Source of the DNA: Dehalococcoidia bacterium
GTDB lineage: Bacteria; Chloroflexota; Dehalococcoidia; Tepidiformales; Tepidiformaceae
Length of the DNA stretch: 64,000 nucleotides
Direction: 5' to 3'
NCBI GenBank assembly: GCA_003104995.1
Contig: PQAO01000007.1
Span: forward strand, 62,001 to 126,000
Under the pieces are notes generated by a model that was not told the origin of the DNA, did no database searches, and saw only the letters and a list, made by a program, of their open reading frames with translations. Numbering within the stretch: the stretch's first letter is position 1; every line of letters begins with the position of its first letter. Position numbers and translations under genes: made by a program. Below, piece after piece: positions 46,483 to 55,361 of the stretch.

Positions 46483-47250
46483 GTGAACCCCAGGCGATTG
46501 CTCATGGGCGGAATCATCGCGGCTGCACTGGCCGCCATCACCATCGTCAGCGCGGTTGCGGCTTTCGAAGGGAAAGACGGAGGCGGCGGCAACGGTGCGA
46601 AGGGCCCCGAGGCGGACGACTCACAGACGGTACAGAGGGACATGCGCCGGGACCTCGCCGGACGACTTGGCGTCGACATCGAGACGGTCTCGATCCGGTC
46701 TTTCGAGAACGTGACGTGGCCGGATGGCTGCATGGGCGTGCACTATCCCTATGCAACATGCCTCGCGGCGCTCACAGACGGCTTTGTGGCCATCCTCTCT
46801 GACGCCGAAGGCCAGACGTATGTGTATCACGGGTCGCGCCTCGACTTTGTGGCTGTATCGTTCCTGGACACGGATGAGGCGATCATCGGTGGGCCGGTTA
46901 GCGAGGAGCCGGACGCACCGGCCGGGCGGGTGGCCGACCCCCGGTGGGCGGTCCGGCAGCACCTCTCCGAGGCGCTCGGGCTCGACTTCGAGGACGTCGC
47001 GCTCGAGTCGTTCGAAGAAGTGCAGTGGCCGGACGGATGCCGGGGTGTGTACTTCAAGGATGCGCTTTGCACGCAGGCGATCGTCGATGGCTGGCGCGCA
47101 ACCGCGAGAGTACCGGGCAGCGACCGGACGTACCTCTACCACGGCCAGGTAGCGGACGCGGAACTCGTCCCCGAGGGCGACTACTTCACCGCCGTCTGGG
47201 AACTCGCCGCGGACGAGTACCGGCTCGGTGAGCCGCTGGCCGCCGACTAA
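46483..47250 (+). CDS. Exported protein with duplicated 'WPDGC' domain
   Basis: Secreted protein of 255 aa. Residues 1-28 are a signal peptide (GGIIAAALAAITIVSAVAAF). The mature part holds two copies of a 75-aa module. Each begins with R..L...LG.D....V...SF and has WPDGCMGVHYPYATC or WPDGCRGVYFKDALC, then YVYHG or YLYHG. The two Cys of each copy likely form a disulfide. The module is similar to small secreted domains known in cyanobacteria and Chloroflexota, to my recollection. GTG 46483 is preceded by AGGAGA 6 nt upstream. Function unknown. Confidence 0.75.
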   Translation: MNPRRLLMGGIIAAALAAITIVSAVAAFEGKDGGGGNGAKGPEADDSQTVQRDMRRDLAGRLGVDIETVSIRSFENVTWPDGCMGVHYPYATCLAALTDGFVAILSDAEGQTYVYHGSRLDFVAVSFLDTDEAIIGGPVSEEPDAPAGRVADPRWAVRQHLSEALGLDFEDVALESFEEVQWPDGCRGVYFKDALCTQAIVDGWRATARVPGSDRTYLYHGQVADAELVPEGDYFTAVWELAADEYRLGEPLAAD

Positions 47251-47274
47251 AGGCCCTGGCCAGCACAAGAGGGA

Positions 47275-47300
47275 ACGGGGACCGCACCAGCGGTCCCCGT
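47275..47300 (+). terminator. Intrinsic terminator
   Basis: Perfect 11-bp stem ACGGGGACCGC/GCGGTCCCCGT (47275-47285 and 47290-47300) around ACCA, followed by CTTCGGTTTA. It lies 25 bp after the stop of the duplicated-domain protein and before the convergent ABC gene. Confidence 0.85.
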
Positions 47301-47338
47301 CTTCGGTTTACGGCGCGGGCGGCTGCGGGTCCCGGTGG

Positions 47339-48175
47339 TCAGGAAGGGGGCGCTGCCAGTGGACTCAGCGGGGAACCGGTATGGGCCACCGGGCAGAGGA
47401 GGGGGTCGGGGCGGGGGAGCGGGATGGGCAGGCCCGTTTCCGGGTCGGTGAGAATCATCATGGGGATACCGAAGACTCGTTCGAGACCGTCGGGCTCCAG
47501 CACCTCCACCGGTGGACCGTCGAATTCCATGCGGCCGGCGCGCATGGCGATCACCCTGTCGGCGAAGCGGGCAGCCAAAACCAGGTCGTGGAGTACGGCG
47601 ACGACGGTCATCCCCTCGTGGTTGAGACGGCGGAGGAGGTGCATGACCTCCACCTGATGCGAGATATCGAGGAAGCTGGTGGGCTCATCGAGCAGGAGGA
47701 CCTGGGGCTGCTGCGCGAGGGCGAGCGCGATCCAGGCGCGCTGACGTTCGCCGCCGGAGAGGCTCCCAAGGGAACGCGATGCGAATTGGGCGGTGTCGGC
47801 GGCTTCCATCGCCCATTCGACGGCTTCGATGTCGGCGGCCGTGACCCGCTGGAGGATACCCTGGTGCGGATAGCGGCCGCGGAATACGAGCTCGCGGACG
47901 GTGAGGTCGGATCCCGCATCGGGCGATTGGGCGAGGATGGCGAGGTTGCGGGCGACCTGGCGGGCGCTCATCGCGCGGATGTCGGTGCCGTTGAGGCATA
48001 CGCGTCCGCTGGATGGCTTCTGGAGGCGGGACATGCCGCGCAGGAGCGTGCTCTTGCCGCTCCCGTTGGGGCCGACGATGGCGACCATTTCGCCCGGTTC
48101 AACGGTGAAAGAAACCCCATCGACGGCGACACGCCTGTTGTACCCGAGGTGGATATCCTCCACGGTGATCTTCAT
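47339..48175 (-). CDS. ABC transporter ATP-binding protein (iron/heme/cobalamin uptake)
   Basis: FecE/BtuD/HmuV-type ATPase of 278 aa. Walker A VGPNGSGKSTLLRG (residues about 35-48), Q-loop LAQSPD, signature LSGGERQRAW (about 136-145), Walker B VLLLDEPTS and H-loop AVLHD. It energises the adjacent FecCD-type permease. Its ATG overlaps the permease stop (ATGA), so both are made together. The C-terminus (PLPRPDPLLCPVAHTGSP) is unusual and could be a tail. The substrate cannot be read from the ATPase. Confidence 0.93.
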   Translation of the reverse strand: MKITVEDIHLGYNRRVAVDGVSFTVEPGEMVAIVGPNGSGKSTLLRGMSRLQKPSSGRVCLNGTDIRAMSARQVARNLAILAQSPDAGSDLTVRELVFRGRYPHQGILQRVTAADIEAVEWAMEAADTAQFASRSLGSLSGGERQRAWIALALAQQPQVLLLDEPTSFLDISHQVEVMHLLRRLNHEGMTVVAVLHDLVLAARFADRVIAMRAGRMEFDGPPVEVLEPDGLERVFGIPMMILTDPETGLPIPLPRPDPLLCPVAHTGSPLSPLAAPPS

Positions 48176-49215
48176 TCGCGGAACCTCACCAGGTAGAGGA
48201 GGAAGGGCGCGCCGATACCAGCGGTGATGATGCCCATCGGGACTTCGGAGGGGCTGATGACGAGCCGCGCGGCAAGGTCGGCGAGGGAGACGAGAATCGC
48301 GCCGTAGAGCGCGGCGACCGGGATGAGCAGCCGGTTATCGTTGCCGACGGAATAGCGAGCGAGGTGGGGGCAGACGAGGCCCACGAAACTCACCAGACCG
48401 GCCACGGAGACGGCCGCGGCGGTGAGGATGCCGACGACGGCAAGGACTACCAGCCGGGTGCGGTCGGTGAGCACGCCGAGTCCAGCCGCCACGTCATCGC
48501 CAAGGGCGAGCACATTGAGCCGGCCGGCGAGGAGGAATGCCCCGAGCAGGCCGGGCAACGCGTAGGGGAGCATGGCGCGAAAGTCGCGCCATTCGGAGCC
48601 GTACATGCCGCCGGCGAGAAAGCCCAGGCTGGTCTGGAGGAAGGTGCGGGAACTGGCGAGGAGGCCAACGATAACGGCGCCGAAGAAGGCGGAGAGGGCC
48701 ACTCCGGCCAGGGCGAGCCGCACCGGGGAGACGGCACCGCGCCAGGCGATGACGTAGAGGATCCCGGCGCCTACAAGGCCGCCTCCGGCGCAGGCAGCCG
48801 CGATGCCCCACTGGGGGACCCGCGGGTCGATGACGATCACGATGGCGCTGGCGAGACCCGCGGCCGCTGTTACGCCCAGAATCGTGGGGTCGGCGAGGGG
48901 GTTGCGGGTGACACCCTGGAGAAGCGCGCCGGCAGCGGCGAGGCAGGCACCAACAAACATGGCATCCACGACCCGGGGAAACCGGATCTGCCAAACCACG
49001 TTGCGGGCGAAAACGTCGGATTCGGACGTCAGGCCAGACCACGCCTGGCCAAAAGAGAGGGTGACCGCGCCGTACATCAGACTGGCGAATGCCACGGTAC
49101 AGAGCACGATGGCACCGAGGACAACCACGATCGCCGGACGGTTGAAGGGACGGAAAGCGGAGCGCCCCGCGAGCGCCCCGCTTTCCCGGGATGTCGGTGC
49201 GGCCATTCCCGTCAT
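48172..49215 (-). CDS. FecCD-family ABC transporter permease
   Basis: Permease of 347 aa with about ten helices of the BtuC/FhuB/FecCD type. RFPRVVDAMFVGACLAAAGALLQGVTRNPLADPTILG (residues about 73-110) is the family signature, and FVGLVCPHLARYSVG and LLIPVAALYGAILVSLADLAAR follow. The EAA-like coupling segment is near residue 215. Its partner ATPase overlaps downstream and the substrate-binding protein lies 33 bp upstream. There is no second permease gene, so a homodimer is expected. Confidence 0.93.
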   Translation of the reverse strand: MTGMAAPTSRESGALAGRSAFRPFNRPAIVVVLGAIVLCTVAFASLMYGAVTLSFGQAWSGLTSESDVFARNVVWQIRFPRVVDAMFVGACLAAAGALLQGVTRNPLADPTILGVTAAAGLASAIVIVIDPRVPQWGIAAACAGGGLVGAGILYVIAWRGAVSPVRLALAGVALSAFFGAVIVGLLASSRTFLQTSLGFLAGGMYGSEWRDFRAMLPYALPGLLGAFLLAGRLNVLALGDDVAAGLGVLTDRTRLVVLAVVGILTAAAVSVAGLVSFVGLVCPHLARYSVGNDNRLLIPVAALYGAILVSLADLAARLVISPSEVPMGIITAGIGAPFLLYLVRFRE

Positions 49216-49248
49216 GGTAACCGCTGTCCTTCTGTCCGGCGTGCCAGA

Positions 49249-50277
49249 CTAGTTGCTCGAGCCCTTGACGGCATCGGCGACGACCTTGAAGGCTTCGGCG
49301 ATACGCGGGCCGGGAGCCTGGAGGAAGAGCTGCACATCGGCATCGACCACGTGGTTCGAGGTCACGGCCTTGAGCCCCTTGAACGGCGGGATCTGCGGGA
49401 TGAGCGAGGCCAGGCGTGGGGCCGGCTTCGGGGCGGGCGTGATCGCGAAGATGAAGTCGGGGTTGAACTCGATCATCTTCTCCGGGGCGAGGATGGTGTA
49501 GCCCGGGAAGGGGCCCGAGTCGGGCTGGCTGGCAGCCGGGTTGGTGATGCCAAGCTGGACGAGGATGTCGCCCGCGAAGCTGTGGTCCTTGGCGGCATAC
49601 AGCGTGTTGTCGCGGTCGGCGATGAGCGCGACGGCAGAGACCTGCTTCCCGGCGATGGCGGCCTTCGCATCGTCGCGAGCCTTCGTAATGCCGGCGATTG
49701 CCTTATTGGCTGCCTCCCCGGAATCGAGGACCTGGCCAATAAGCTCCAGGCCATCGAGCACATCCTGGTAGCTTTCGGCGCCGGCGAAAATCACCGGGAC
49801 GGAGAGCTGCTCGATAGGCTGGCGGAGGTTGGGCTGGGCGTGGATGACCGAGTCGGCGATGACAAGGTCTGGCTTGAGCGCGAGGATGGCCTCGAAGTTG
49901 GGCTGGTAGGCCGTGCCAATGTCCTTAGCGGCCCTGGCAGCTTCGGGGAAGTCGACTGACGAGCTCCTGCCCACGACCGTACCGCCGACGGCGTAGACGA
50001 ACTCAACCGCGGTGGGGCTGATGGCCACGATCGTCATCGGCTTCGACTTGATCTCGACGCTCCGGCCGAGGAGGTCGGTGACGGTCATCGGGTAGGCCGC
50101 GGCAACGGTCGTGGGAGACTCACCGGCGGTGGCAGAGGCGGTGGGAGTGCCGCTCTCGGCGGGGGTTGGCGTGGTCTCGTCATCGTCGTCGCCGCCGCAA
50201 GCAACCGCGACGAGCATCGCCACGATGGCCAGGACCGGGATGAGGAGCCGGGCGCGGCCAAGGAATAAAGCTCTCAT
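49249..50277 (-). CDS. Iron/cobalamin-type ABC substrate-binding lipoprotein
   Basis: Exported receptor of 342 aa: lipobox VAVAC with the lipidated Cys near residue 26 from M 50277, then an acidic/Thr linker to about residue 65, then the helical-backbone domain (TVTDLLGRSVEIKSKPMTIV, LKPDLVIADSVIHAQPNLRQPIEQL, and FIFAITPAPKPAPRLASLIPQIPPF). It captures a siderophore, heme or cobalamin and hands it to the FecCD permease. TTG 50286 upstream has a closer ribosome-binding site (GGAAAGGGA), so the start is uncertain by nine bases. Confidence 0.88.
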   Translation of the reverse strand: MRALFLGRARLLIPVLAIVAMLVAVACGGDDDDETTPTPAESGTPTASATAGESPTTVAAAYPMTVTDLLGRSVEIKSKPMTIVAISPTAVEFVYAVGGTVVGRSSSVDFPEAARAAKDIGTAYQPNFEAILALKPDLVIADSVIHAQPNLRQPIEQLSVPVIFAGAESYQDVLDGLELIGQVLDSGEAANKAIAGITKARDDAKAAIAGKQVSAVALIADRDNTLYAAKDHSFAGDILVQLGITNPAASQPDSGPFPGYTILAPEKMIEFNPDFIFAITPAPKPAPRLASLIPQIPPFKGLKAVTSNHVVDADVQLFLQAPGPRIAEAFKVVADAVKGSSN

Positions 50278-50389
50278 TCTTGTCAATGTTCCCTTTCCTT
50301 CTATGAACCGTGAGGTTTGGGCTAGTATATCGCTGATCGCGCTTCCGTCACGCGTGTGGGCGCAGATTCACAAGATTGAGGAAATTGCA

Positions 50390-51115
50390 GTGGAAAACGC
50401 GGTCTACTACGTGCCGGTCCTGACGACAGTCCTGTCGGCCATATTCGCGACGGTGGTGTTGAGGCGTTGGCGGCAGAAAGAGGACGCGCCGCATCTGCTC
50501 TGGTGGGGCGCCGGCATCGTGCTCTTCGGGGTGGGGACGTTCATGGAGGGCTGGACGGCGATCTTCGGCTGGAACGAAGCGATCTTCCGGTCGTGGTACA
50601 TCTCGGGGGCGCTCCTGGGCGGGGCGCCACTGGCGCAGGGGACCGTCTACCTGCTGGTTGATCGAAAAACCGCCGATCGCCTCGCCGTGGCCCTGGTGGC
50701 CTATGTTGTGCTGGCATCGATCTTCGTGGTTCTCACGCCCCTCGACCGGTCGCTTGCCGAAGAGAAGAAGCTCACCGGGGCGGTGATCGAGTGGAACTGG
50801 GTGCGGGCATTCAGCCCCCTGGTGAACACGTATGCATTCATCTTCCTGGTCGGGGGGGCCGTGGCATCGGCCCTGCGTTACCGGCGAGGAGGCGACTCGA
50901 CGCGGATGGTGGCGAACATCCTGATCGCCGTGGGGGCCATCCTGCCGGGTATCGGAGGCAGCTTCACCCGGGCCGGTTACACTGAAGTGCTCTACGTGAC
51001 CGAGTTCGTGGGCATCATCCTCATCTTCATCGGCTACAGCTTCAGCACGCGTGGCAGACCAGCCGGCGAGCAGGCGGAAGCCGAGGCACGCGCCGAGGCA
51101 GCGGCCGCGGGTTAG
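50390..51115 (+). CDS. Seven-helix membrane protein, unknown
   Basis: Protein of 241 aa with about seven hydrophobic helices (VLTTVLSAIFATVVLRRW, LLWWGAGIVLFGVGTFMEGW, SGALLGGAPLAQGTVYLL, and so on), and an Ala/Glu-rich C-terminal tail. GAGG sits 8 nt before GTG 50390. Charged residues in loops (RRWRQKEDAPH) suggest an N-out topology. It is divergent from the ABC operon and 31 bp before a flavin reductase gene. The family was not recognised. Confidence 0.65.
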   Translation: MENAVYYVPVLTTVLSAIFATVVLRRWRQKEDAPHLLWWGAGIVLFGVGTFMEGWTAIFGWNEAIFRSWYISGALLGGAPLAQGTVYLLVDRKTADRLAVALVAYVVLASIFVVLTPLDRSLAEEKKLTGAVIEWNWVRAFSPLVNTYAFIFLVGGAVASALRYRRGGDSTRMVANILIAVGAILPGIGGSFTRAGYTEVLYVTEFVGIILIFIGYSFSTRGRPAGEQAEAEARAEAAAAG

Positions 51116-51146
51116 CTCGCTGCGCGCGCGGTACGTCCGTGGCACG

Positions 51147-51743
51147 ATGGACGGAGAAATCCAGGCAGCGAGGCGCGAAGTGTCCCAACCGCAACAGATG
51201 CCACAACTCCCGGGCTCGCCGAAGGAGCTCGAAGGCGTGGAGCAGGCGCTCCTCGCACTGTCCTACGGGGTCCACGTCATCGGCTCGCGGAGCAGCGACG
51301 GCACCCTGAATGCGATGCTGGCGGACTGGGTGATGCAGGTGTCATTCAAGCCGCGGCTCATCGCCGTGGCGATCGAGAACGACGCGCGGACCCTCCGCTT
51401 CATTCGCGAGACGAACGCATTCACGGTGAACCTGTTGCACGAGAAGGATGGGCCGGAGATCGCACGGAAGGTGGTCATGCCCTCGGAGGGGAGCAAGGTC
51501 CGGGGGCGCTCGGAAGAGGCGGCCGCAAAGGTCATCGACAAGCTGGCAGAGATTCCCTACGGCTTACATAAGAGCGGTTGTCCCGTGCTGGACAAGGGGC
51601 TCGGGTGGATTGCCTGCCAGGCAGAGCAGTTCTTCCCGGCGGGCGACCACACGATCGTGGTGGGCCGCTGCGTCGAAGGTGAGCGGCTGCGGCCGGGCGA
51701 GATGTTGATAGAACGGGACCTCGGCTGGGAGTACGGCGGGTAA
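51147..51743 (+). CDS. Flavin reductase-like (FMN-binding split barrel) protein
   Basis: Protein of 198 aa with the flavin_reduct domain: ALLALSYGVHVIGSRSSDGTLNAM (FMN phosphate region), ADWVMQVSFKPRLIAVAIENDARTLRFIRETNAFTVNLL and CQAEQFFPAGDHTIVVGRC. It resembles flavin reductases that supply FMNH2 to two-component monooxygenases, such as the luciferase-like protein at 60104. ATG 51147 is the longest reasonable start; GTG 51180 is another. Confidence 0.85.
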   Translation: MDGEIQAARREVSQPQQMPQLPGSPKELEGVEQALLALSYGVHVIGSRSSDGTLNAMLADWVMQVSFKPRLIAVAIENDARTLRFIRETNAFTVNLLHEKDGPEIARKVVMPSEGSKVRGRSEEAAAKVIDKLAEIPYGLHKSGCPVLDKGLGWIACQAEQFFPAGDHTIVVGRCVEGERLRPGEMLIERDLGWEYGG

Positions 51744-51803
51744 GCCGGACCGGCGGCCAGCCCGGGCCTTTTCAGCCCACGCCCGCGGGGGCACACTCGA
51801 GGA

Positions 51804-52550
51804 ATGGCGCGCATCGACTACAACCGGGTGGCCGCTGATTACGCTCGCGGACGCGGCCTGACCGAGGATGGCCTGGCCGCCTGGCGGGCCGCCTTACAGC
51901 CACACCTCGACCAGCTCGACCTACCCGTAGTAGACATCGGGAGCGGGACGGGACAGTTCGCCGCACTGTTCCCGCGGTGGTTCGGCGTGGAAGTGGTCGG
52001 GGTGGAGCCTTCCGAGGAGATGCGCGCCGAGGCGATCGCGCACACGCGTGATCGGCGGGTGACTTACCTGGGGGCGGAGGCGGAGCACCTGCCGCTCGCG
52101 GATGGCTCCTGCGGAGCGGCGTGGCTTTCGACGGTAATCCACCACATCCCGAATTTGGAAGCGGCTGCGAGAGAGGTCCGGCGAGTGGTCGTGCCGGGAG
52201 GGCCAGTGCTCATCCGGAGCGCATTCCCCGGACGGACCGATCGAATCACCCTCTTCCAGTTCTTCCCAGAGGCAGCCGGGGTGGTCGAAACGTTCCCCAG
52301 CATCGACCAGGTCGAGCGCGACTTTGGCGCCGCAGGGTTCCGGCTGGAGGAGTTCGAACCGGTGCCGCAGGTGAGCGCGGGGAGCCTGATCGAGTTCCGG
52401 GAACGCGTTGCCCTGCGAGCCGACACGACCCTGCGAGCCATGCCGGACGATGCCTTCGCAGCCGGGCTGGCGCGGCTCGATGGCGCAATTTCGGGAGGCC
52501 AAGAAAGCGGGCCGGTGGTGGACTACCTGGACCTGGTGGTGCTGCGGTAG
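51804..52550 (+). CDS. Class I SAM-dependent methyltransferase
   Basis: Methyltransferase of 248 aa. Motif I is VVDIGSGTGQFAALFP (residues about 41-56), then VEVVGVEPSEEMRAEA (motif post I) and AEHLPLADGSCGAAWLSTVIHHIPN (motif IV-V). A C-terminal beta region holds the substrate-binding part. The ATG is 60 bp after the flavin reductase stop. Ubiquinone-biosynthesis-like and small-molecule methyltransferases share this pattern; the substrate is unknown. Confidence 0.88.
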   Translation: MARIDYNRVAADYARGRGLTEDGLAAWRAALQPHLDQLDLPVVDIGSGTGQFAALFPRWFGVEVVGVEPSEEMRAEAIAHTRDRRVTYLGAEAEHLPLADGSCGAAWLSTVIHHIPNLEAAAREVRRVVVPGGPVLIRSAFPGRTDRITLFQFFPEAAGVVETFPSIDQVERDFGAAGFRLEEFEPVPQVSAGSLIEFRERVALRADTTLRAMPDDAFAAGLARLDGAISGGQESGPVVDYLDLVVLR

Positions 52551-52553
52551 GCG

Positions 52554-53321
52554 TCAGTCCGGTACATAGACGACCGAGATCAGCCAGAGCGGACGATACC
52601 CGGCGGAGAGCCCGTTGTTCATCGAGCGCACGTTCGTCACGCCATAGGTGTAGATGGGCCAGCGCCCATGTGCGCGAATCCAGCGCGTGGCGTGGATGGT
52701 GAGGGTCGTGGCCAGGCCGAGCCCCCGGTGGGCGCGCGCGACATCCAGCCCGATCTCGTCAATGTCCGGGTACTGGTCCCAGACACCGGCAACGCCCGCG
52801 ATCGAGCCATCCGGGCCGTACGCGGCGAACGCAATGCGGATGGAAGCGATTTTTGCGTCTTCGCCCGGCTCGGCCAGGGCGTTCTCGAACTCCCTGCCGG
52901 GGCGAAGGCGCTCTTGCTCGACGAGCGGGAGTTCGGCAATGCGGTAGCCTGCGGGCATGCTCCGAGGCGGCATGTCTTCAGCCAGGACCATGCCCTCGGA
53001 GGGGCTGTGCGACCGCGCGCCCACGTAACCCAGTTCCCGGGCATGCGCGGCCAGCCCTTCGAGAAAGGAGGGCAGGAAGATGCGGAAGTGGGTTTCGAGC
53101 GGTTGTTCGCGCGCCCAATCAGCGAGACGCACGTCTTTCACGGAGAGGACGGAGCCGGTGCCGCAGGTGGCCACGACAGCCAGCTGACGCTCGCGGGAGC
53201 CTTCAGGCCGCTCGACGATGCTGAGGGCGTGCGACTCGAAGGCCGCGGGGTCGCAGCCCAGTTGCGCCGCCAGGGTCGCCTTGAACGCAGCGGCCGATTT
53301 CGCGAAAAGCGGCCCGGGCAT
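52554..53321 (-). CDS. GNAT family N-acetyltransferase
   Basis: GNAT-fold protein of 255 aa. The C-terminal half has IGLDVARAHRGLGLATTLTIHATRWI (acetyl-CoA loop R/Q-x-x-G-x-G/A as RGLGLA, residues about 200-206) and the terminal YTYGVTNVRSMNNG. The N-terminal half (MPGPLFAKSAAAF) is longer than usual and could be a second GNAT-like domain. The start at ATG 53321 overlaps the stop of the 53-aa gene (TGATG). The substrate is unknown. Confidence 0.82.
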   Translation of the reverse strand: MPGPLFAKSAAAFKATLAAQLGCDPAAFESHALSIVERPEGSRERQLAVVATCGTGSVLSVKDVRLADWAREQPLETHFRIFLPSFLEGLAAHARELGYVGARSHSPSEGMVLAEDMPPRSMPAGYRIAELPLVEQERLRPGREFENALAEPGEDAKIASIRIAFAAYGPDGSIAGVAGVWDQYPDIDEIGLDVARAHRGLGLATTLTIHATRWIRAHGRWPIYTYGVTNVRSMNNGLSAGYRPLWLISVVYVPD

Positions 53322-53482
53322 CAGGACGGCGACGCCATGGGTGGCTGCGGGCGCCCGGCCCGGGCCGCGGAGGCTACGGGAGCAAAGCCGCAGGCAAGGA
53401 CGAACTGGCCGGGAAGGATGTCCGTCGGTACGCGAAAGGTGGCCGGGGTCTCTCCGCTCACGGCGCTCACGGGGGCGATCAC
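53321..53482 (-). CDS. 53-aa protein coupled between Uma2 and GNAT genes
   Basis: GTG 53482 overlaps the Uma2 stop (GTGA) and the TGA at 53323-53321 overlaps the GNAT start (TGATG). The peptide is MIAPVSAVSGETPATFRVPT, then DILPGQFVLACGFAPVASAA, and a short Arg/Pro/Ser tail. Its first part has a beta-strand pattern (ETPATFRVPTDILPGQFVLA). Double overlap on both sides is strong evidence that the frame is translated. Function is unknown; no metal or membrane motif is seen. Confidence 0.55.
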   Translation of the reverse strand: MIAPVSAVSGETPATFRVPTDILPGQFVLACGFAPVASAARAGRPQPPMASPS

Positions 53483-54051
53483 TCGGCGAAGAGCTGCGCG
53501 AGGTCCAGCTCGAAGCCGTCCTCGATGAAGCCCGCATCGTCGCTGGAGAGAACGCTCGCGCCACTGTAGGTGTGCGCATCGCCACCGGGCCGGTGGACGG
53601 TCACCGTGCGGTTCCGGGGGCGGACGATCCAGACGCGTTCGGCACCGGCGTCGAAGTACTCTTTGACCTTGCGGGCAACATCGGCTTCGCGGTCTTCGGG
53701 CGACATGACCTCGATGGCCAGGGTGGGGGCGCCCGGGACGAAACCGTCAGGAGGAAGGTCGCGAAGCCGCAACGCGCTCAGGAAAGAAACGTCCGGTGCA
53801 CGAACCGAATCAGGGGCAGTTGCGGTGCGATGCCCCAACTCCACATGGACCTCACCAAGACTGTGTTCATCGACGAATAGGCTCAGCGACTTCACGAGCC
53901 GCCCGGCGAGGCGTGCATGCAATCGTCCAACTGGCATTTCTTCGACCACCCTCCCTCTGACGAGCTCCGTGCGCCCGCCGTGGGGAGGCTCGGGGAGTTC
54001 CCAGAACTCCTCGGCCGTGAGTAGCGTCTGTGACTTCGGGCTTGCGCTCAT
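53479..54051 (-). CDS. Uma2 family endonuclease-fold protein
   Basis: PD-(D/E)xK-type protein of 190 aa of the Uma2/DUF820 family, abundant in Chloroflexota and cyanobacteria. The family signature has VELGHRTATAPDSVRAPDVSFLS (residues about 68-90), then LAIEVMSPEDREADVARKVKEYFDAGAERVWIV (catalytic Glu and Lys), with the tail VHRPGGDAHTYSG. Whether it cuts DNA is not established for most members. ATG 54051 is the start; the next gene overlaps its stop. Confidence 0.9.
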   Translation of the reverse strand: MSASPKSQTLLTAEEFWELPEPPHGGRTELVRGRVVEEMPVGRLHARLAGRLVKSLSLFVDEHSLGEVHVELGHRTATAPDSVRAPDVSFLSALRLRDLPPDGFVPGAPTLAIEVMSPEDREADVARKVKEYFDAGAERVWIVRPRNRTVTVHRPGGDAHTYSGASVLSSDDAGFIEDGFELDLAQLFAE

Positions 54052-54063
54052 ACGGGTATGATA

Positions 54064-55236
54064 TCAGTCGCGCGGGAGGCCGAGACCACGGGTCGCGATG
54101 ATGTTGCGCTGGATCTCGCTCGAACCGCTGTAGATGAGCGGCGAGACGTTCACGAGGTGGCCCTTTTCCATGACGCCGTGCATCGGGGCGTGTTTGGAAT
54201 CCGGTTCGAGGGCGCCGGCCGGGCCGAGCTGGTTGACGCCGAAGTTGGTGATCCGCGCGGCGAGCTCGGTGGCGAACACCTTGATGACGGACGCCTCGTA
54301 GTTCGCCACCCGGCCAGCCTCCTGCATCCAGGCGGTGCGGTAGCTCAGCAGGCGGCCGGTCTCGTTCGCGAGCCACATATCGGCGAGGCGATGACGGAAG
54401 ATGTCGCGGTAGGCGCCGCCGGGCTTCCGCTCGCGCATGTCGGCGATGAGCATCTCAAGGGTGCGCTGGTTGGCGGCGATGGAAGCAACGTTGGAGCGCT
54501 CGAAGTCGAGGAGGGTCATGGCGACGTACCAGCCGTTGTTTTCTTCGCCCACGCGGTTCTTCACGGGGACGCGGACATCCTCGAAGAAAACTTCGTTGAA
54601 CTCGTGGTAGCCGGCCATATTGACGATGGGGCGGACAGTGATGCCCGGGGACTTCATGTCGGCGAGGAGGAACGAGATGCCCTTGTGCTTTGGCGCATCC
54701 GGGTCGGAGCGAACGAGGAGGAAGCACCAGTCGGCGTGGTGAGCGCCGGTGGTCCAGATCTTCTGGCCGTTGACCACGTAGTCGTCTCCGTCGCGGACGG
54801 CGCGAGTCTGGAGGCTGGCAAGGTCGCTGCCGGCGCCGGGTTCGCTGTAGCCCTGGCACCAGGTGACTTCGGCGTTGGTGATGCGGGGGAGGTGATCCTT
54901 CTTCTGCTCCGGGCTGCCGTGGACGATGAGGGTGGGGCCGATCATGCCCACGTTGAAGACGCGACCGCCGTCGGGTGCGCCGGCGTAGGAGATCTCCTCG
55001 CTGAAGATCATCTGCTTGATGTGGGACCAGGCGAGTCCGCCATACTCCTTCGGCCATGCGGGGGCTACCCAGCCCCTGGCGGCAAGCTTCCGCATGAACT
55101 CCATCTGCTCGGGCCAGTTCTCCTGGCTGGTGGGGCGAACGGGCCCCGATTCACTGCCCCCGGGGAGAGCATCCTTGAGGAATTCGCGCACCTCAGCGCG
55201 GAGGGCGTTGTGTTCTTCAGAGAACTTGAATTCCAT
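54064..55236 (-). CDS. Acyl-CoA dehydrogenase family protein
   Basis: FAD-dependent acyl-CoA dehydrogenase of 390 aa. The N-terminus FKFSEEHNALRAEVREFLKD, the FAD/substrate motif CQGYSEPGAGSDLASLQT (residues about 128-145), GQKIWTTGAHHADW, and the C-terminal SGSSEIQRNIIATRGLGLP are family hallmarks. The base (often Glu in the middle of the last domain) is not assigned with certainty. GGGAGGAA lies just upstream of ATG 55236; earlier in-frame codons are spurious. It probably acts in beta-oxidation or branched-chain breakdown. Confidence 0.93.
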   Translation of the reverse strand: MEFKFSEEHNALRAEVREFLKDALPGGSESGPVRPTSQENWPEQMEFMRKLAARGWVAPAWPKEYGGLAWSHIKQMIFSEEISYAGAPDGGRVFNVGMIGPTLIVHGSPEQKKDHLPRITNAEVTWCQGYSEPGAGSDLASLQTRAVRDGDDYVVNGQKIWTTGAHHADWCFLLVRSDPDAPKHKGISFLLADMKSPGITVRPIVNMAGYHEFNEVFFEDVRVPVKNRVGEENNGWYVAMTLLDFERSNVASIAANQRTLEMLIADMRERKPGGAYRDIFRHRLADMWLANETGRLLSYRTAWMQEAGRVANYEASVIKVFATELAARITNFGVNQLGPAGALEPDSKHAPMHGVMEKGHLVNVSPLIYSGSSEIQRNIIATRGLGLPRD

Positions 55237-55361
55237 CTCGGTTCCTCCCGGTGGCGCTGGCGCCGTGGCTGTTTGCAGATTACCGCAGGGTAAACGCGAT
55301 GTCGCGCACGGAGGCGGAGGCATCGTTAGACTGGGACGAACACCCAACCAGAGAGAGCAGC

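Noticed and set aside
53479-54051. Uma2 gene as a mobile or defence element
   Set aside because: The fold is nuclease-like, but no mobile-element context is present and Uma2 genes are common in chromosomes of this group.
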